Positions 31,785 through 40,505 of a stretch of 64,000 nucleotides of DNA are shown in pieces. The stretch comes from Tenebrionibacter intestinalis (GTDB taxonomy: Bacteria > Pseudomonadota > Gammaproteobacteria > Enterobacterales > Enterobacteriaceae), in NCBI RefSeq assembly GCF_016632365.1, contig NZ_JAEPBH010000013.1, positions 1 through 64,000 of the forward strand. The letters are read 5' to 3'. The notes under the pieces were generated by a model. The model was not told the DNA's origin, searched no databases, and worked only from the letters and a program-made list of their open reading frames with translations. Within the stretch, counting starts at the first letter, position 1. Each line of letters opens with the position of its first letter. Both the position numbers and the translations under genes were made by a program.

Positions 31785-32600
31785 TCACACCGTATCCAGA
31801 AACAGGCGGCGCAGATAGCGCGCAACAGCATTTTCACCGTTGGTGCCTATCACTTCCAGCTCCGGCAGCAGATCTTTCAAACGCTGGTGGGCATTGCCCA
31901 TAATGCACCCTTTTCCTGCCATTGAGAGCATTTCTTTGTCATTCATACCGTCGCCAAAAGCGATGCAGGCTTTCAGTTCATAGCCCATTGCTTTGGCCAC
32001 CGCCTCCAGCGCATGGCCTTTGGATACCCCACCCGCCATGACTTCAAGGCAGGTAAGAGTAGAGAAACTGACATTAACCCGGTCGCCCCAGCGCGCGTTG
32101 ATGGCCTGCTCCAGCGTGAGCAGCCTGTTGTGGTCGTCGCAGGTGAAAAACACCTTGCTGATGCCGTTCGTGTCCAGCAGACCCGGTTCAAACAACTGAT
32201 AACTAAACTCAGCTTCCTGATAATATTCCATCACTTCCGGGCGATGTTGGCTGATGAACCAGTCGTCATTACGGTATACATTGGTAACGATATGCGGATC
32301 GCTGTACACAACGCCAAACAGATCGGCGGCGATATCACCGTCCAGATCGTGTGTGAAAACCAGGTTTCCGTCAGTATCATGTACGCGCGCGCCGTTGGAA
32401 GTAATCATGTAAGCGCGAATTTCCAGACTATCGCGAATCTGCGCCACGTCAATATGGTGACGACCGGTAGCGAAAACAAAGTGTATGTCGCAAGCGGTGA
32501 GCAGCTTCAGCGTTTCTTTAGCGTAAGGTGAAAGCGTGTGGTCAGGCGACAGCAGCGTGCCATCCAAATCAGATGCAACAACCTGGTATATCGGTTTCAT
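31785..32600 (-). CDS. yigL: Pyridoxal phosphatase of the HAD superfamily (Cof type)
   Basis: 271 residues from the ATG at 32600, which follows AGAGG; an ATG at 32621, directly after the pldB stop, is also open. The HAD motif I DLDGTLL is at about residues 9-15, motif II TSNGAR near 86, and motif III/IV in CIAFGDGMNDKEML near 215. YigL dephosphorylates pyridoxal phosphate and sugar phosphates. In E. coli its messenger is stabilised by the SgrS small RNA through the pldB-yigL transcript, and here it likewise follows pldB closely. Confidence 0.95.
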   Translation of the reverse strand: MKPIYQVVASDLDGTLLSPDHTLSPYAKETLKLLTACDIHFVFATGRHHIDVAQIRDSLEIRAYMITSNGARVHDTDGNLVFTHDLDGDIAADLFGVVYSDPHIVTNVYRNDDWFISQHRPEVMEYYQEAEFSYQLFEPGLLDTNGISKVFFTCDDHNRLLTLEQAINARWGDRVNVSFSTLTCLEVMAGGVSKGHALEAVAKAMGYELKACIAFGDGMNDKEMLSMAGKGCIMGNAHQRLKDLLPELEVIGTNGENAVARYLRRLFLDTV

Positions 32601-32621
32601 TTTACCTCTGGTGTTAGTCAT

Positions 32622-33620
32622 TCAGTTGTAGCGGTCAAAAAAATCGACGATAGCGTTCAGCGCCCTGGCGCGCATTTTGTCCTTTTCAAACAGAACTTCA
32701 TGGAACGCACCGCGAATAACCAGGGGCTTTCCCCCGTCGCAGGGGTGCCCGGCCGCTGTACGCAGGCTACAGAAGCGGTCGTGCATGCGGTTATCCACCA
32801 CGCGGTCGTCTTCGGCCTGTATCAACAACATCGGCGTGATGGTTTGCTGCGCATGGGCAATCACCTGTTCACCCGCGAGTATGCCTTCGCGCACCCAGTG
32901 ATAGGTCGGCCCGCCTACCCTGAGGCCGGGTTCATCGGCATAGTAACGCAAGTTACGGCGGTAACGCTCGCGGCTGTGGGTTAATACATTGAGGCTAAAC
33001 GGCAGCGCGCGCCAGCGCCCGGTGCCAATGGCATAATTTTCGCGAACCCGCGGGCGCCCTTCAGCCCAGTCGAGAATATGGCGCACCATCCATTCCGGTA
33101 GATGCAGAACAATACCAAACATCGGCGCGCATAGCGCTATGGCGTCAAATGCCTGCGGATTACGCTGTAAAAACAGCGTGGTAATAGCACCGCCCATTGA
33201 GTGCGCCAGCGCATAGCGTTTGCGCCACTTTCCTGCGGCGATTTCGCGCTGCCACAGCAGCTCAAGATCGTCCACATAGTCGCTAAAGCGCACAACATGC
33301 CCACGATGGGTATCAGACAACATGCGCCCGGAACGCCCCTGGCCGCGATGATCAATAATCAGCACGTCATAGCCGCAGTAGAACAGATCCCAGGCCAGTT
33401 CCGCATACTTCACATAAGTTTCAATCCGCCCGGGCGAAATCAGGATCACCCGTTGATGCTGCGGCGACACAAAGCGCACAAAGCGCAGCACAACGCCATC
33501 AACGCCCGTCAGTTCACACTCTTCTCTCTGTCGCCAGAAATCCGTCAGCGGCCCTGTGGTAAAGGCCGCAAAAGCCTGTTCTCTGTTTTGCCAGCTTTTT
33601 CTGTGCCGGGTTTCGGACAT
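32622..33620 (-). CDS. pldB: Lysophospholipase L2
   Basis: 332 residues from the ATG at 33620 (MSETRHRKSWQNREQAF), which has GGAGG eight bases upstream and aligns with the known N-terminus. The alpha/beta-hydrolase shows the nucleophile elbow AHSMGGA, the DHRGQGRSGR segment and a terminal histidine in GAFHEVLFEKD. It hydrolyses lysophospholipids at the inner membrane. An in-frame upstream extension to 33788 (GTG) would add a signal-peptide-like stretch, but it has no ribosome binding site. It is followed by yigL; rhtB, its E. coli neighbour, is missing. Confidence 0.94.
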   Translation of the reverse strand: MSETRHRKSWQNREQAFAAFTTGPLTDFWRQREECELTGVDGVVLRFVRFVSPQHQRVILISPGRIETYVKYAELAWDLFYCGYDVLIIDHRGQGRSGRMLSDTHRGHVVRFSDYVDDLELLWQREIAAGKWRKRYALAHSMGGAITTLFLQRNPQAFDAIALCAPMFGIVLHLPEWMVRHILDWAEGRPRVRENYAIGTGRWRALPFSLNVLTHSRERYRRNLRYYADEPGLRVGGPTYHWVREGILAGEQVIAHAQQTITPMLLIQAEDDRVVDNRMHDRFCSLRTAAGHPCDGGKPLVIRGAFHEVLFEKDKMRARALNAIVDFFDRYN

Positions 33621-33861
33621 TTTTGCCGCCTCCGCGCGTGAAATATCGCCGTTTTTCGCAGTTGAAGCACCATCGCAATCAACGCCGTATTGTGACATAA
33701 AACGGCTTTTTATCGGGAGTTTCTCGTGCGTTTTGGACAGGCCAGGCAGGGTTAATACGGCAACTGCGGCCAACGCGGCAATCTTCACCGCTGAATTTCA
33801 CTTAACTTACGCAGCGTTCTTAGCAAGGGATGGATATACGGGCGCGCGCCCGGCACAAACG

Positions 33862-34485
33862 TTAGCGCGAAATGATCAGATGAAGGCCAAACCCGGCGAA
33901 CAGCGCTCCGGCGACGCCATCTATCCACTTCGCCAGACGCTGATAGCCGCGGCGCATGGCAGGCAGCGCGAACAGGCTGGCGACCAGAGTGAACCACGCC
34001 AGCGTTTCCAGAGCAATCAAAGCAAAGATACCCCAGCGCTCAGACGCGCCGATATTGTCGCTCACAAACAGTGAAAACACGCTGCCAAAATAGATAATCG
34101 CTTTCGGGTTTGCCAGATTGGTCAGCAGCCCTTTCACAAAACTGCGCCCGCCGCGCGCCAGTTCAACCTGCGGCGCCGGCGCCATAACGTCAGTTTTTTT
34201 CTTCAACGCGCCACGCAGCATCTGATAGCCCATCCAGCACAGATAAAGGCCGCCGCCGACGATAATGATATTGTGTAACCACGCCATTTTTTCCAGAATT
34301 AAATGCAGGCCGAGCAGCGCAACGCCTGCCCAGACCATCACGCCGCAGGTAATGCCTGTCACGCCCATCATCGCCTCTTTGCGGGAACGGCTGACGGCAG
34401 TCTGGGAAACGAAGAAGAAGTCGGGGCCTGGGCTCATCAGTGCGACGATATGCACTAACGCCACAGTAAGAAACAGCATCAACAT
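33862..34485 (-). CDS. rhtC: Threonine exporter RhtC (LysE/RhtB family)
   Basis: 207 residues with five to six membrane helices. The N-terminus MLMLFLTVALVHIVALMSPG and SRSRKEAMMGVTGI match RhtC, not RhtB. The LysE-family signature is SPGPDFFFVSQ near residues 18-28, and GLLTNLANPKAIIYF follows near residue 115. It exports threonine. It lies 65 bases after recQ on the same strand. Confidence 0.95.
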   Translation of the reverse strand: MLMLFLTVALVHIVALMSPGPDFFFVSQTAVSRSRKEAMMGVTGITCGVMVWAGVALLGLHLILEKMAWLHNIIIVGGGLYLCWMGYQMLRGALKKKTDVMAPAPQVELARGGRSFVKGLLTNLANPKAIIYFGSVFSLFVSDNIGASERWGIFALIALETLAWFTLVASLFALPAMRRGYQRLAKWIDGVAGALFAGFGLHLIISR

Positions 34486-34550
34486 AGTTACGCTCAGGAT
34501 GAAAAAAATGTGCGTTCATCCTGGCACGATTCTATAAGGCTGGCTACAGG

Positions 34551-36377
34551 TTACTCATCAACGCCATCCACATGCTCTCGAATCAGCGACATAAACGTCA
34601 TACCAAAACGCTCCAGCTTTCGCGTGCCCACGCCGTTAACGCTTAGCATTTCCCCGGGGCTAAGCGGCATTTGTTCGGCCATTTCGATGAGAGTGGCATC
34701 GTTGAACACCACATAAGGCGGAATATTTTCTTCATCCGCAATCGCTTTGCGCAGCTTACGCAGTTTAGCAAACAGCTTACGATCGTAATTGCCGACCGCC
34801 GCACGCGAATTGACGCGCGGCTTGAGCACCTGTACGCGCGGCACGGCCAGCATCAGCGGCGTTTCGCCACGCAGCAGCGGGCGTGCGGCTTCCGTCAGTT
34901 GCAACGCCGAGTGCCGGGCAATGTTTTGCGTCACAACGCCAAGGTGAATAAGCTGGCGAATCACGCTCACCCAATGTTCCTGGCTCTGATCGCGACCAAT
35001 GCCGTATACCGGTAGTTTATCATGCTGAAAATCGCGGATACGCTGGTTGTTCGCGCCACGTAACACCTCCACGATATAACCCATCCCAAAGCGCTGATTC
35101 ACACGATAAATAGTCGAAAGCGCTTTTTGCGCATCCACCAGCCCATCGTAGCGGCGCGGCGGATCGAGGCAAATATCGCAGTTACCGCACGGTTGCTGAC
35201 GCCCTTCGCCGAAGTAATTAAGCAGCACCAGGCGACGGCAGGTCTGCGCTTCGGCAAATGCCCCCATCGCGTTGAGCTTGTGGCGCTCAATATCCTGAAG
35301 CTGGCCGGCGGGCTTCTCCTCCAGGCAGCGGCGCAGCCACGCCATATCCGCCGGATCGTAAAACAGCATCGCTTCCGCAGGCAGGCCGTCTCGCCCGGCG
35401 CGACCGGTTTCCTGATAGTAAGATTCAATATTGCGCGGGATATCAAAGTGCGCCACAAAGCGCACATTAGGCTTATTAATGCCCATGCCAAAGGCCACGG
35501 TCGCCACCACAATTTGCAGGTCATCGCGCTGAAACTTCTCCTGCACGCTTGCACGTATTTCGTTATCCAGGCCGGCATGATAGACGCCGGCGCTGATGCC
35601 GCGGGCCTGCAGGCGCGCTGCGGTATCTTCCACTTTTGAGCGGCTGTTGCAGTAAATAATGCCCGATTTGCCGCGCTGCTCCTGCACGTAGCGCAATAGC
35701 TGATCCATCGGCCTGAATTTTTCCATCAACATGTAACGGATATTAGGCCGGTCAAAGCTGCTGACCTGGATTAACGGTTCGTGAAGACCAAGCAGACGCA
35801 CAATATCAAGGCGCGTGGTTTCATCGGCGGTAGCGGTCAGCGCAACAAACGGCACCTGCGCAAGGCGAACGCGCAACTGCCCCAACAGCGCGTACTCCGG
35901 ACGAAAGTCGTGTCCCCACTGAGAAATACAGTGCGCTTCATCCACCGCAAGCAGCGACAGGTTCCACTGCGACAGCCGATCGATAAAGTTATCCATCATC
36001 AACCGCTCAGGCGCGATGTAGAGCAGACGCACCCGGCCGCTGCGACAGCCATCCAGCACCGCCATTTGCTCTTCGCGGCTCTGGGTTGAGTTAAGGCAGG
36101 CGGCAACCACGCCGTTTGCCAGCAACTGATCGACCTGGTCTTTCATCAGCGAGATAAGCGGAGAAACCACAACCGTGAGACCGCTAAACACCAGCGCAGG
36201 TATCTGATAACAGAGCGACTTACCGCCGCCGGTGGGCATAACGACCAGACAGTCCCGACCGCTCAGCACCGTATTGATGATGGTCTCCTGGCCCGGGCGG
36301 AACTGCTGATAGCCGAAGGTTTCCTGTAAAACCTGCTTTGCCAGCAACTCCTGGTTCAATACTTCCGCCTGCGCCAC
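34551..36377 (-). CDS. recQ: ATP-dependent DNA helicase RecQ
   Basis: 608 residues from the GTG at 36377 (MAQAEVLN), which has GGGGT just upstream; a GTG six bases earlier lacks spacing. It is a 3'-5' superfamily 2 helicase acting in recombination and replication repair. Walker A MPTGGGKSLC, DEAHCISQWGHDFR, the helicase C-terminal domain with GMGINKPNVR and ETGRAGRDG, the zinc-binding CGNCDICLDPP and the HRDC domain (about 525-608) are all intact. Confidence 0.97.
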   Translation of the reverse strand: MAQAEVLNQELLAKQVLQETFGYQQFRPGQETIINTVLSGRDCLVVMPTGGGKSLCYQIPALVFSGLTVVVSPLISLMKDQVDQLLANGVVAACLNSTQSREEQMAVLDGCRSGRVRLLYIAPERLMMDNFIDRLSQWNLSLLAVDEAHCISQWGHDFRPEYALLGQLRVRLAQVPFVALTATADETTRLDIVRLLGLHEPLIQVSSFDRPNIRYMLMEKFRPMDQLLRYVQEQRGKSGIIYCNSRSKVEDTAARLQARGISAGVYHAGLDNEIRASVQEKFQRDDLQIVVATVAFGMGINKPNVRFVAHFDIPRNIESYYQETGRAGRDGLPAEAMLFYDPADMAWLRRCLEEKPAGQLQDIERHKLNAMGAFAEAQTCRRLVLLNYFGEGRQQPCGNCDICLDPPRRYDGLVDAQKALSTIYRVNQRFGMGYIVEVLRGANNQRIRDFQHDKLPVYGIGRDQSQEHWVSVIRQLIHLGVVTQNIARHSALQLTEAARPLLRGETPLMLAVPRVQVLKPRVNSRAAVGNYDRKLFAKLRKLRKAIADEENIPPYVVFNDATLIEMAEQMPLSPGEMLSVNGVGTRKLERFGMTFMSLIREHVDGVDE

Positions 36378-36391
36378 GCTCACCCCATTTG

Positions 36392-36425
36392 TTTAAAAAG
36401 AAACAGGCGTTATTTTCAGCGCCTG
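36392..36425 (-). terminator. Terminator between pldA and recQ
   Basis: CAGGCG and CGCCTG pair around a 10-base A/T-rich loop and are followed on the minus strand by TTTCTTTTT, about 20 bases past the pldA stop. The end of the T-run is close to the recQ start, so recQ needs its own promoter or read-through. Confidence 0.75.
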
Positions 36426-36444
36426 CGAGAGAAACTGCAATGCC

Positions 36445-37308
36445 TCAGAGTATATCGTTGAGCATGATTCCCAAACCGATACGCGTCTGATTGAAATTGT
36501 AGTCAATTAAGGACTCCCCGTACCCGCTGTAAATCTGGCCGTAAAGCCGCATATGCTGCGTAATAGGGTAGCTTGCGCCCAGCTCCGCGCCTCCATAACC
36601 GGTATTCCAGTTGTACTGGCCTTTCAGGCTGAGCGTTGTATCGCCCAGCGCGTAAGCCATTTTTAACTGATAGTAGCCGGTATAGCGGGTAATATCGGGG
36701 TTGTCATTTACATTGCCCACAACAAACCAGGGGCGGACCTCTACCAGCCAGTTGCCGTTTTTCGCCCTCAGGCGAGTATAAGCGCGGTTCCAGCTACGCG
36801 AGGTCGGCTCGGCGCGACCGTTGGACTGGTGATCGAAACCGACTTCCACATCATTGAGCGTCCAGTCGCCTAACCGATAATCCGTAGCAAAGCCGAGAAA
36901 CAACTGCGGCTCGTAGTTGGTTTCACGAAACGGCGCCGACTGGCTGCGGTTAGTTAACTGCCACCACGAACGTTGGGTATACGAGGCGGCCAGTACGGAA
37001 TTATCGCCAAGTATGCCGCGCCAGAAAGGGAAAGCGACGCTGAACTGAAATGCCACCTCATCGCGGCGCGCATCACGGCCCCAGTCATACGTTTCAATGC
37101 TCTTTTTATTAATATGATCGGTAAAGGTATAGAGTAAATAATTACTGTCGTAAGGGTGGAGCGTCAGAAAATCTCCATTGTCCTGAAGCAGGTTAGCGGT
37201 GATGCCGCCGCGCTCAGCTGTATTACCGTTCGGCTTCGCAACGCCGTCGGCAAACGCCGCAAGCGGCAATAACGCTGCGGCCAACACGCCCCCCAAAATT
37301 TTGTGCAT
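36445..37308 (-). CDS. pldA: Outer membrane phospholipase A
   Basis: 287 residues with a signal peptide (about 1-20, cut after AFA). It is a 12-stranded beta-barrel that hydrolyses phospholipids displaced to the outer leaflet of the outer membrane, so it monitors membrane asymmetry. Catalytic residues are recognisable in FDHQSNGRAEP (His and Ser) and RSWNRAY (Asn). The C-terminal segment QTRIGLGIMLNDIL is a barrel end. Confidence 0.96.
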   Translation of the reverse strand: MHKILGGVLAAALLPLAAFADGVAKPNGNTAERGGITANLLQDNGDFLTLHPYDSNYLLYTFTDHINKKSIETYDWGRDARRDEVAFQFSVAFPFWRGILGDNSVLAASYTQRSWWQLTNRSQSAPFRETNYEPQLFLGFATDYRLGDWTLNDVEVGFDHQSNGRAEPTSRSWNRAYTRLRAKNGNWLVEVRPWFVVGNVNDNPDITRYTGYYQLKMAYALGDTTLSLKGQYNWNTGYGGAELGASYPITQHMRLYGQIYSGYGESLIDYNFNQTRIGLGIMLNDIL

Positions 37309-37485
37309 TGTTCCTGCTCTCCTTTACAAAATAAGAAATCCTGAATAATTTTTTGTTGGCGACATATTACATGTGCATTGACCGGCTGAATTGTCACCGT
37401 TTATCTCAAAATTGGAAAGGGACTTTAACGGAACATAGCCGTAATACACCGCAACTTTATCGCGAAAATATCACCGGAGAGCCGT

Positions 37486-37956
37486 ATGTCAGGCAACCTG
37501 CTTACCCGCGAAACCGTGCTGAAACTGGTCGGCGAAGTGTTTGTTTACCAGATGCCGTTTAACCAGGCGCTTGGGCTGGCGCTGGAGCGTTATGAACCCA
37601 CATTCGCTCAGATAGCATTCAGCCATCAGGCCATGCTTGTGGGCAACCATGCGCAGGGCATCCTGCACGGCGGGGCCATTGCTGCTGCGCTGGATGTAGC
37701 GGCCGGGCTGGTATGCGTAGGCAGCACGCTGACGCGTCATGAAACCATTGCGCAAGAGGAGCTACGCCAGCGCCTGGCGCGCATGGGAACTATCGATTTA
37801 CGCGTGGATTACCTGCGGCCAGGGCGCGGCGAGCGCTTCACCGCCACCAGCAGCCTGCTGCGCGCAGGCAATAAAGTTGCCGTGGCGAGGGTAGAGCTGC
37901 ATAACGAAACGCAGCTCCATATCGCCAGCGCGACGGCAACATATATGGTGGGTTAA
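37486..37956 (+). CDS. yigI: Acyl-CoA thioesterase YigI
   Basis: 156 residues. It is a hot-dog fold protein with the PaaI-type core: [17 protein letters not shown] near residue 63, and [20 protein letters not shown] in the C-terminal half. Its E. coli homologue has been described as a long/medium-chain acyl-CoA thioesterase. It is divergent from pldA across 177 bases and 49 bases upstream of rarD, so it may be cotranscribed with rarD. Confidence 0.92.
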   Translation: MSGNLLTRETVLKLVGEVFVYQMPFNQALGLALERYEPTFAQIAFSHQAMLVGNHAQGILHGGAIAAALDVAAGLVCVGSTLTRHETIAQEELRQRLARMGTIDLRVDYLRPGRGERFTATSSLLRAGNKVAVARVELHNETQLHIASATATYMVG

Positions 37957-38005
37957 CTACAGCTTTGTTACACTGGCCCCCCCATTTGTAAACAAAAGTC
38001 AATTC

Positions 38006-38902
38006 ATGGACGCTAAGCAAACGCGCCAGGGCGTGCTCCTTGCTCTGACCGCCTATTTTATCTGGGGTATCGCCCCGGCGTATTTCAAGCTGATTCATTA
38101 TGTCCCCGCCGACGAAATCCTGACGCATCGCGTTATCTGGTCGTTTTTCTTTATGGTGGCGCTGGTGTCGCTGGGCCGCCAGTGGACGAAGGTACGCCAG
38201 ATTCTCAACACGCCGAAGAAAGCGTTCGGGCTTGGGCTGTCGGCGGTATTGATAGGCGGCAACTGGCTTTTATTTATCTGGGCGGTAAACAACCATCACA
38301 TGCTGGAAGCAAGTCTGGGCTATTTTATTAATCCGCTGGTAAACGTGCTGCTGGGTATGGTTTTCCTCGGCGAACGTTTTCGCCGCATGCAGTGGCTTGC
38401 CGTACTGCTGGCAATATGCGGCGTGCTGGTGCAACTGTGGACTTTCGGCTCCGTACCGTTAATTGCGCTGGGCCTGGCGTTCAGTTTCGCCTTTTACGGC
38501 CTGATTCGCAAACGCGTAGCTGTGGATGCCGGCAGCGGTATGCTAATTGAAACGCTGTGGCTGTTGCCGGTGGCGGCCATTTATCTGTTTGGTATTGCCG
38601 ACAGCGCGACCAGCCATATGGGCCAGAACCCGCTCAGCCTGAATCTGCTGCTGATTGCAGCAGGCATCGTAACGACCGTGCCGCTGCTGTGTTTTACCGG
38701 CGCCGCAAACCGCCTGCGCCTGTCGACGCTGGGCTTTTTCCAGTATATTGGCCCAACGTTAATGTTCCTGCTGGCGGTCATGTTCTACGGCGAAGCGCCA
38801 GGCCACGACAAAATGGCGACCTTCGGCTTTATCTGGGCCGCGCTGGCGCTGTTTATTATGGATGCCGTCTACACCCAGCACCGCACCCGCCGCAGTCTGT
38901 AA
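38006..38902 (+). CDS. rarD: RarD, EamA-family permease
   Basis: 298 residues with ten membrane helices. The RarD signature GVLLALTAYFIWGIAPAYFK begins at residue 8, and SLGYFINPLVNVLLGM near residue 100 and FFQYIGPTLMFLLAV near 245 are the repeat ends. The family is a drug/metabolite transporter group; no substrate is established and the old name (chloramphenicol sensitivity) is weakly supported. In E. coli yigF and yigG follow; here corA comes next. Confidence 0.93.
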   Translation: MDAKQTRQGVLLALTAYFIWGIAPAYFKLIHYVPADEILTHRVIWSFFFMVALVSLGRQWTKVRQILNTPKKAFGLGLSAVLIGGNWLLFIWAVNNHHMLEASLGYFINPLVNVLLGMVFLGERFRRMQWLAVLLAICGVLVQLWTFGSVPLIALGLAFSFAFYGLIRKRVAVDAGSGMLIETLWLLPVAAIYLFGIADSATSHMGQNPLSLNLLLIAAGIVTTVPLLCFTGAANRLRLSTLGFFQYIGPTLMFLLAVMFYGEAPGHDKMATFGFIWAALALFIMDAVYTQHRTRRSL

Positions 38903-38908
38903 CGCAGA

Positions 38909-38938
38909 CCGGCTTTCTTCAGGCATCAGGAAAGCCGG
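38909..38938 (+). terminator. Hairpin after rarD
   Basis: CCGGCTTTC and GAAAGCCGG form a 9-bp stem with a 12-base loop seven bases after the rarD stop. The following TTATTGCTTTG is only a weak T-run, so it may be a modest terminator. Confidence 0.5.
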
Positions 38939-39173
38939 TTATTGCTTTGTCCTTCGCCCTTGCCTTTATTTCAGCCTTACAGCGACAAAGGAAAAATGCG
39001 TATTCCCACGGGCTGTCAGTTCCGGCTGAAAAACGCCGAAGCGTTCACGCCCGGCCGGAGCGGACCGCAGGGACGCGGCGATTGAGCGCTCCTTTACCCG
39101 TTCACGTATGCCGGTATCTCTGTGAGAACGCTGATGCGGATGTGAACGGAACGCTCCAGAAAACAGAACCACT
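38939..39173. other. Gene-free part of the rarD-corA interval
   Basis: About 350 bases separate rarD and corA, with hairpins at each end. E. coli has yigF and yigG here. A 79-codon minus-strand frame (38966-39205) crosses the corA terminator, has no ribosome binding site and matches nothing I know. I see no supported gene. Confidence 0.5.
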
Positions 39174-39214
39174 AAAAAATAACAAACCAGCCTCCGGTTC
39201 CCCAAACGCTGGTT
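39174..39214 (-). terminator. Terminator of corA
   Basis: On the minus strand AACCAGC and GCTGGTT pair around a 20-base loop and are followed by TGTTATTTTTT, 42 bases past the corA stop. Confidence 0.75.
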
Positions 39215-39255
39215 CTTAGCCTGACTAAAGTAAAACGCAGCCTTGCGACCCGCCC

Positions 39256-40206
39256 TTACAACCAGTTCTTTCGCTTAAAATACAAATACGGCGCAAGCCC
39301 TGCCAGCATCATCAAGACAATTGCCGCCGGATACCCAAAATTCCAGTGAAGCTCCGGCATAAACTCAAAGTTCATCCCGTAGCTGGAAGCCACCAGCGTC
39401 GGCGGCAGGAAAACCACAGATACCACCGAAAAGATTTTAATAATGCGGTTCTGTTCAATGTTAATAAAGCCCATCGCCGCCTGCATAAGGAAGTTCACCT
39501 TCTGGAACAGCGATTCATTATGCGGCAGCAGGGATTCGATATCGCGCAGGATCTCGCGCGCCTGCTCCAGTTGGCTCCCCGGCAGGCGCGCCTTACGTAC
39601 CAGGAAGTTCAGCGCGCGCTGGGTATCCATCAGACACAGGCGCACCTTCCAGCCCACATCTTCCAGCTCCGCCAGCGTGGAAAGCGCCTGGTCATATTCG
39701 TCACCCTGCTGACCTTCCATAATAACGCGGCTGAGTTTTTCCAGATCGCTGTAGATATTTTCTATTTCATCCGCCAGTTGCTCAATTTTGGTTTCGAACA
39801 GGTCAAGCAGCAGCTCAAAGGCGTTGCCGTCTACCAGCGTCTGGCCACGGGCGCGCATGCGGTACAGGCGAAACGCGGGCAGTTCACGTTCGCGCAGGGT
39901 ATAAAGCCGCCCATCGCGAATGGTGAACGCCACCGTCGAGTTGCCGGCGTGGTCTTCCGCATCTTCAAAAAAGAAAAAGGAGTGGATGTGCAGGCCGTCT
40001 TCGTCTTCAAAAAAACGCGCAGACGCTTCTATGTCTTCCAGTTCAGGACGCGTCGCCAGACTCTGGCCCAGCTCGGTTTGTACGCGGCTTCGTTCTTCGT
40101 CGTCTGGTTCTATCAAATCGACCCAAACGGAATTTTCCAGCAACTCGCCCTCGTCCAGCTCAAGCCGGGAAAGACGGTTATTATCCAGTTGAAATGCGCT
40201 CAGCAT
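39256..40206 (-). CDS. corA: Magnesium/cobalt/nickel transport protein CorA
   Basis: 316 residues from the ATG at 40206 ([12 protein letters not shown]); an ATG 15 bases upstream would add four residues. The large cytoplasmic domain (about 1-265) senses Mg2+. The two membrane helices follow, with the GMN pore motif in [11 protein letters not shown] between them and the basic tail YFKRKNWL. It works as a homopentamer. A short leader ORF lies at 40354-40410, upstream in the same transcript. Confidence 0.98.
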   Translation of the reverse strand: MLSAFQLDNNRLSRLELDEGELLENSVWVDLIEPDDEERSRVQTELGQSLATRPELEDIEASARFFEDEDGLHIHSFFFFEDAEDHAGNSTVAFTIRDGRLYTLRERELPAFRLYRMRARGQTLVDGNAFELLLDLFETKIEQLADEIENIYSDLEKLSRVIMEGQQGDEYDQALSTLAELEDVGWKVRLCLMDTQRALNFLVRKARLPGSQLEQAREILRDIESLLPHNESLFQKVNFLMQAAMGFINIEQNRIIKIFSVVSVVFLPPTLVASSYGMNFEFMPELHWNFGYPAAIVLMMLAGLAPYLYFKRKNWL

Positions 40207-40353
40207 GACCGGGACTCCCAATAAAGTTAACGGGGCAGCTCGCGAAACACACAGCGTCCGGGAAGACCAGACCGTTCAACAGACTGGCTCATGCGACAGA
40301 AGAAATATACGGTCGCTGACAACCGCTAAGGCCATCAGCATAAGAGGAAAGCC

Positions 40354-40410
40354 TTAGGAGTTGTACCTGCGTAACAGGTTAATGAGCCAGCATCGACTGG
40401 GTGTGTCCAA
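40354..40410 (-). CDS. corL: Possible corA leader peptide (CorL-like)
   Basis: A TTG-started frame of 18 codons, MDTPSRCWLINLLRRYNS then TAA, lies 147 bases upstream of the corA start. GAGGA is about ten bases before the TTG, a loose ribosome binding site. In Salmonella the corA leader contains a short ORF (corL) whose translation favours corA mRNA elongation by preventing Rho termination. This frame is in the expected place, and the peptide has two Arg codons and a proline. The correspondence to corL is inference; I cannot check the sequence against Salmonella's. Confidence 0.55.
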   Translation of the reverse strand: MDTPSRCWLINLLRRYNS

Positions 40411-40505
40411 GGCGAATGTCCTCTTAGTGTAATGGTGCGCGCATGTTACGCCAGCCTCAATAAAGCGTCAACACGCGACAGAAATACCTGAAATTTTACG
40501 CCAGC

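Noticed and set aside
38966-39205. 79-codon minus-strand frame between rarD and corA
   Set aside because: Crosses the corA terminator, no ribosome binding site, no similarity to yigF or yigG that I can recall.
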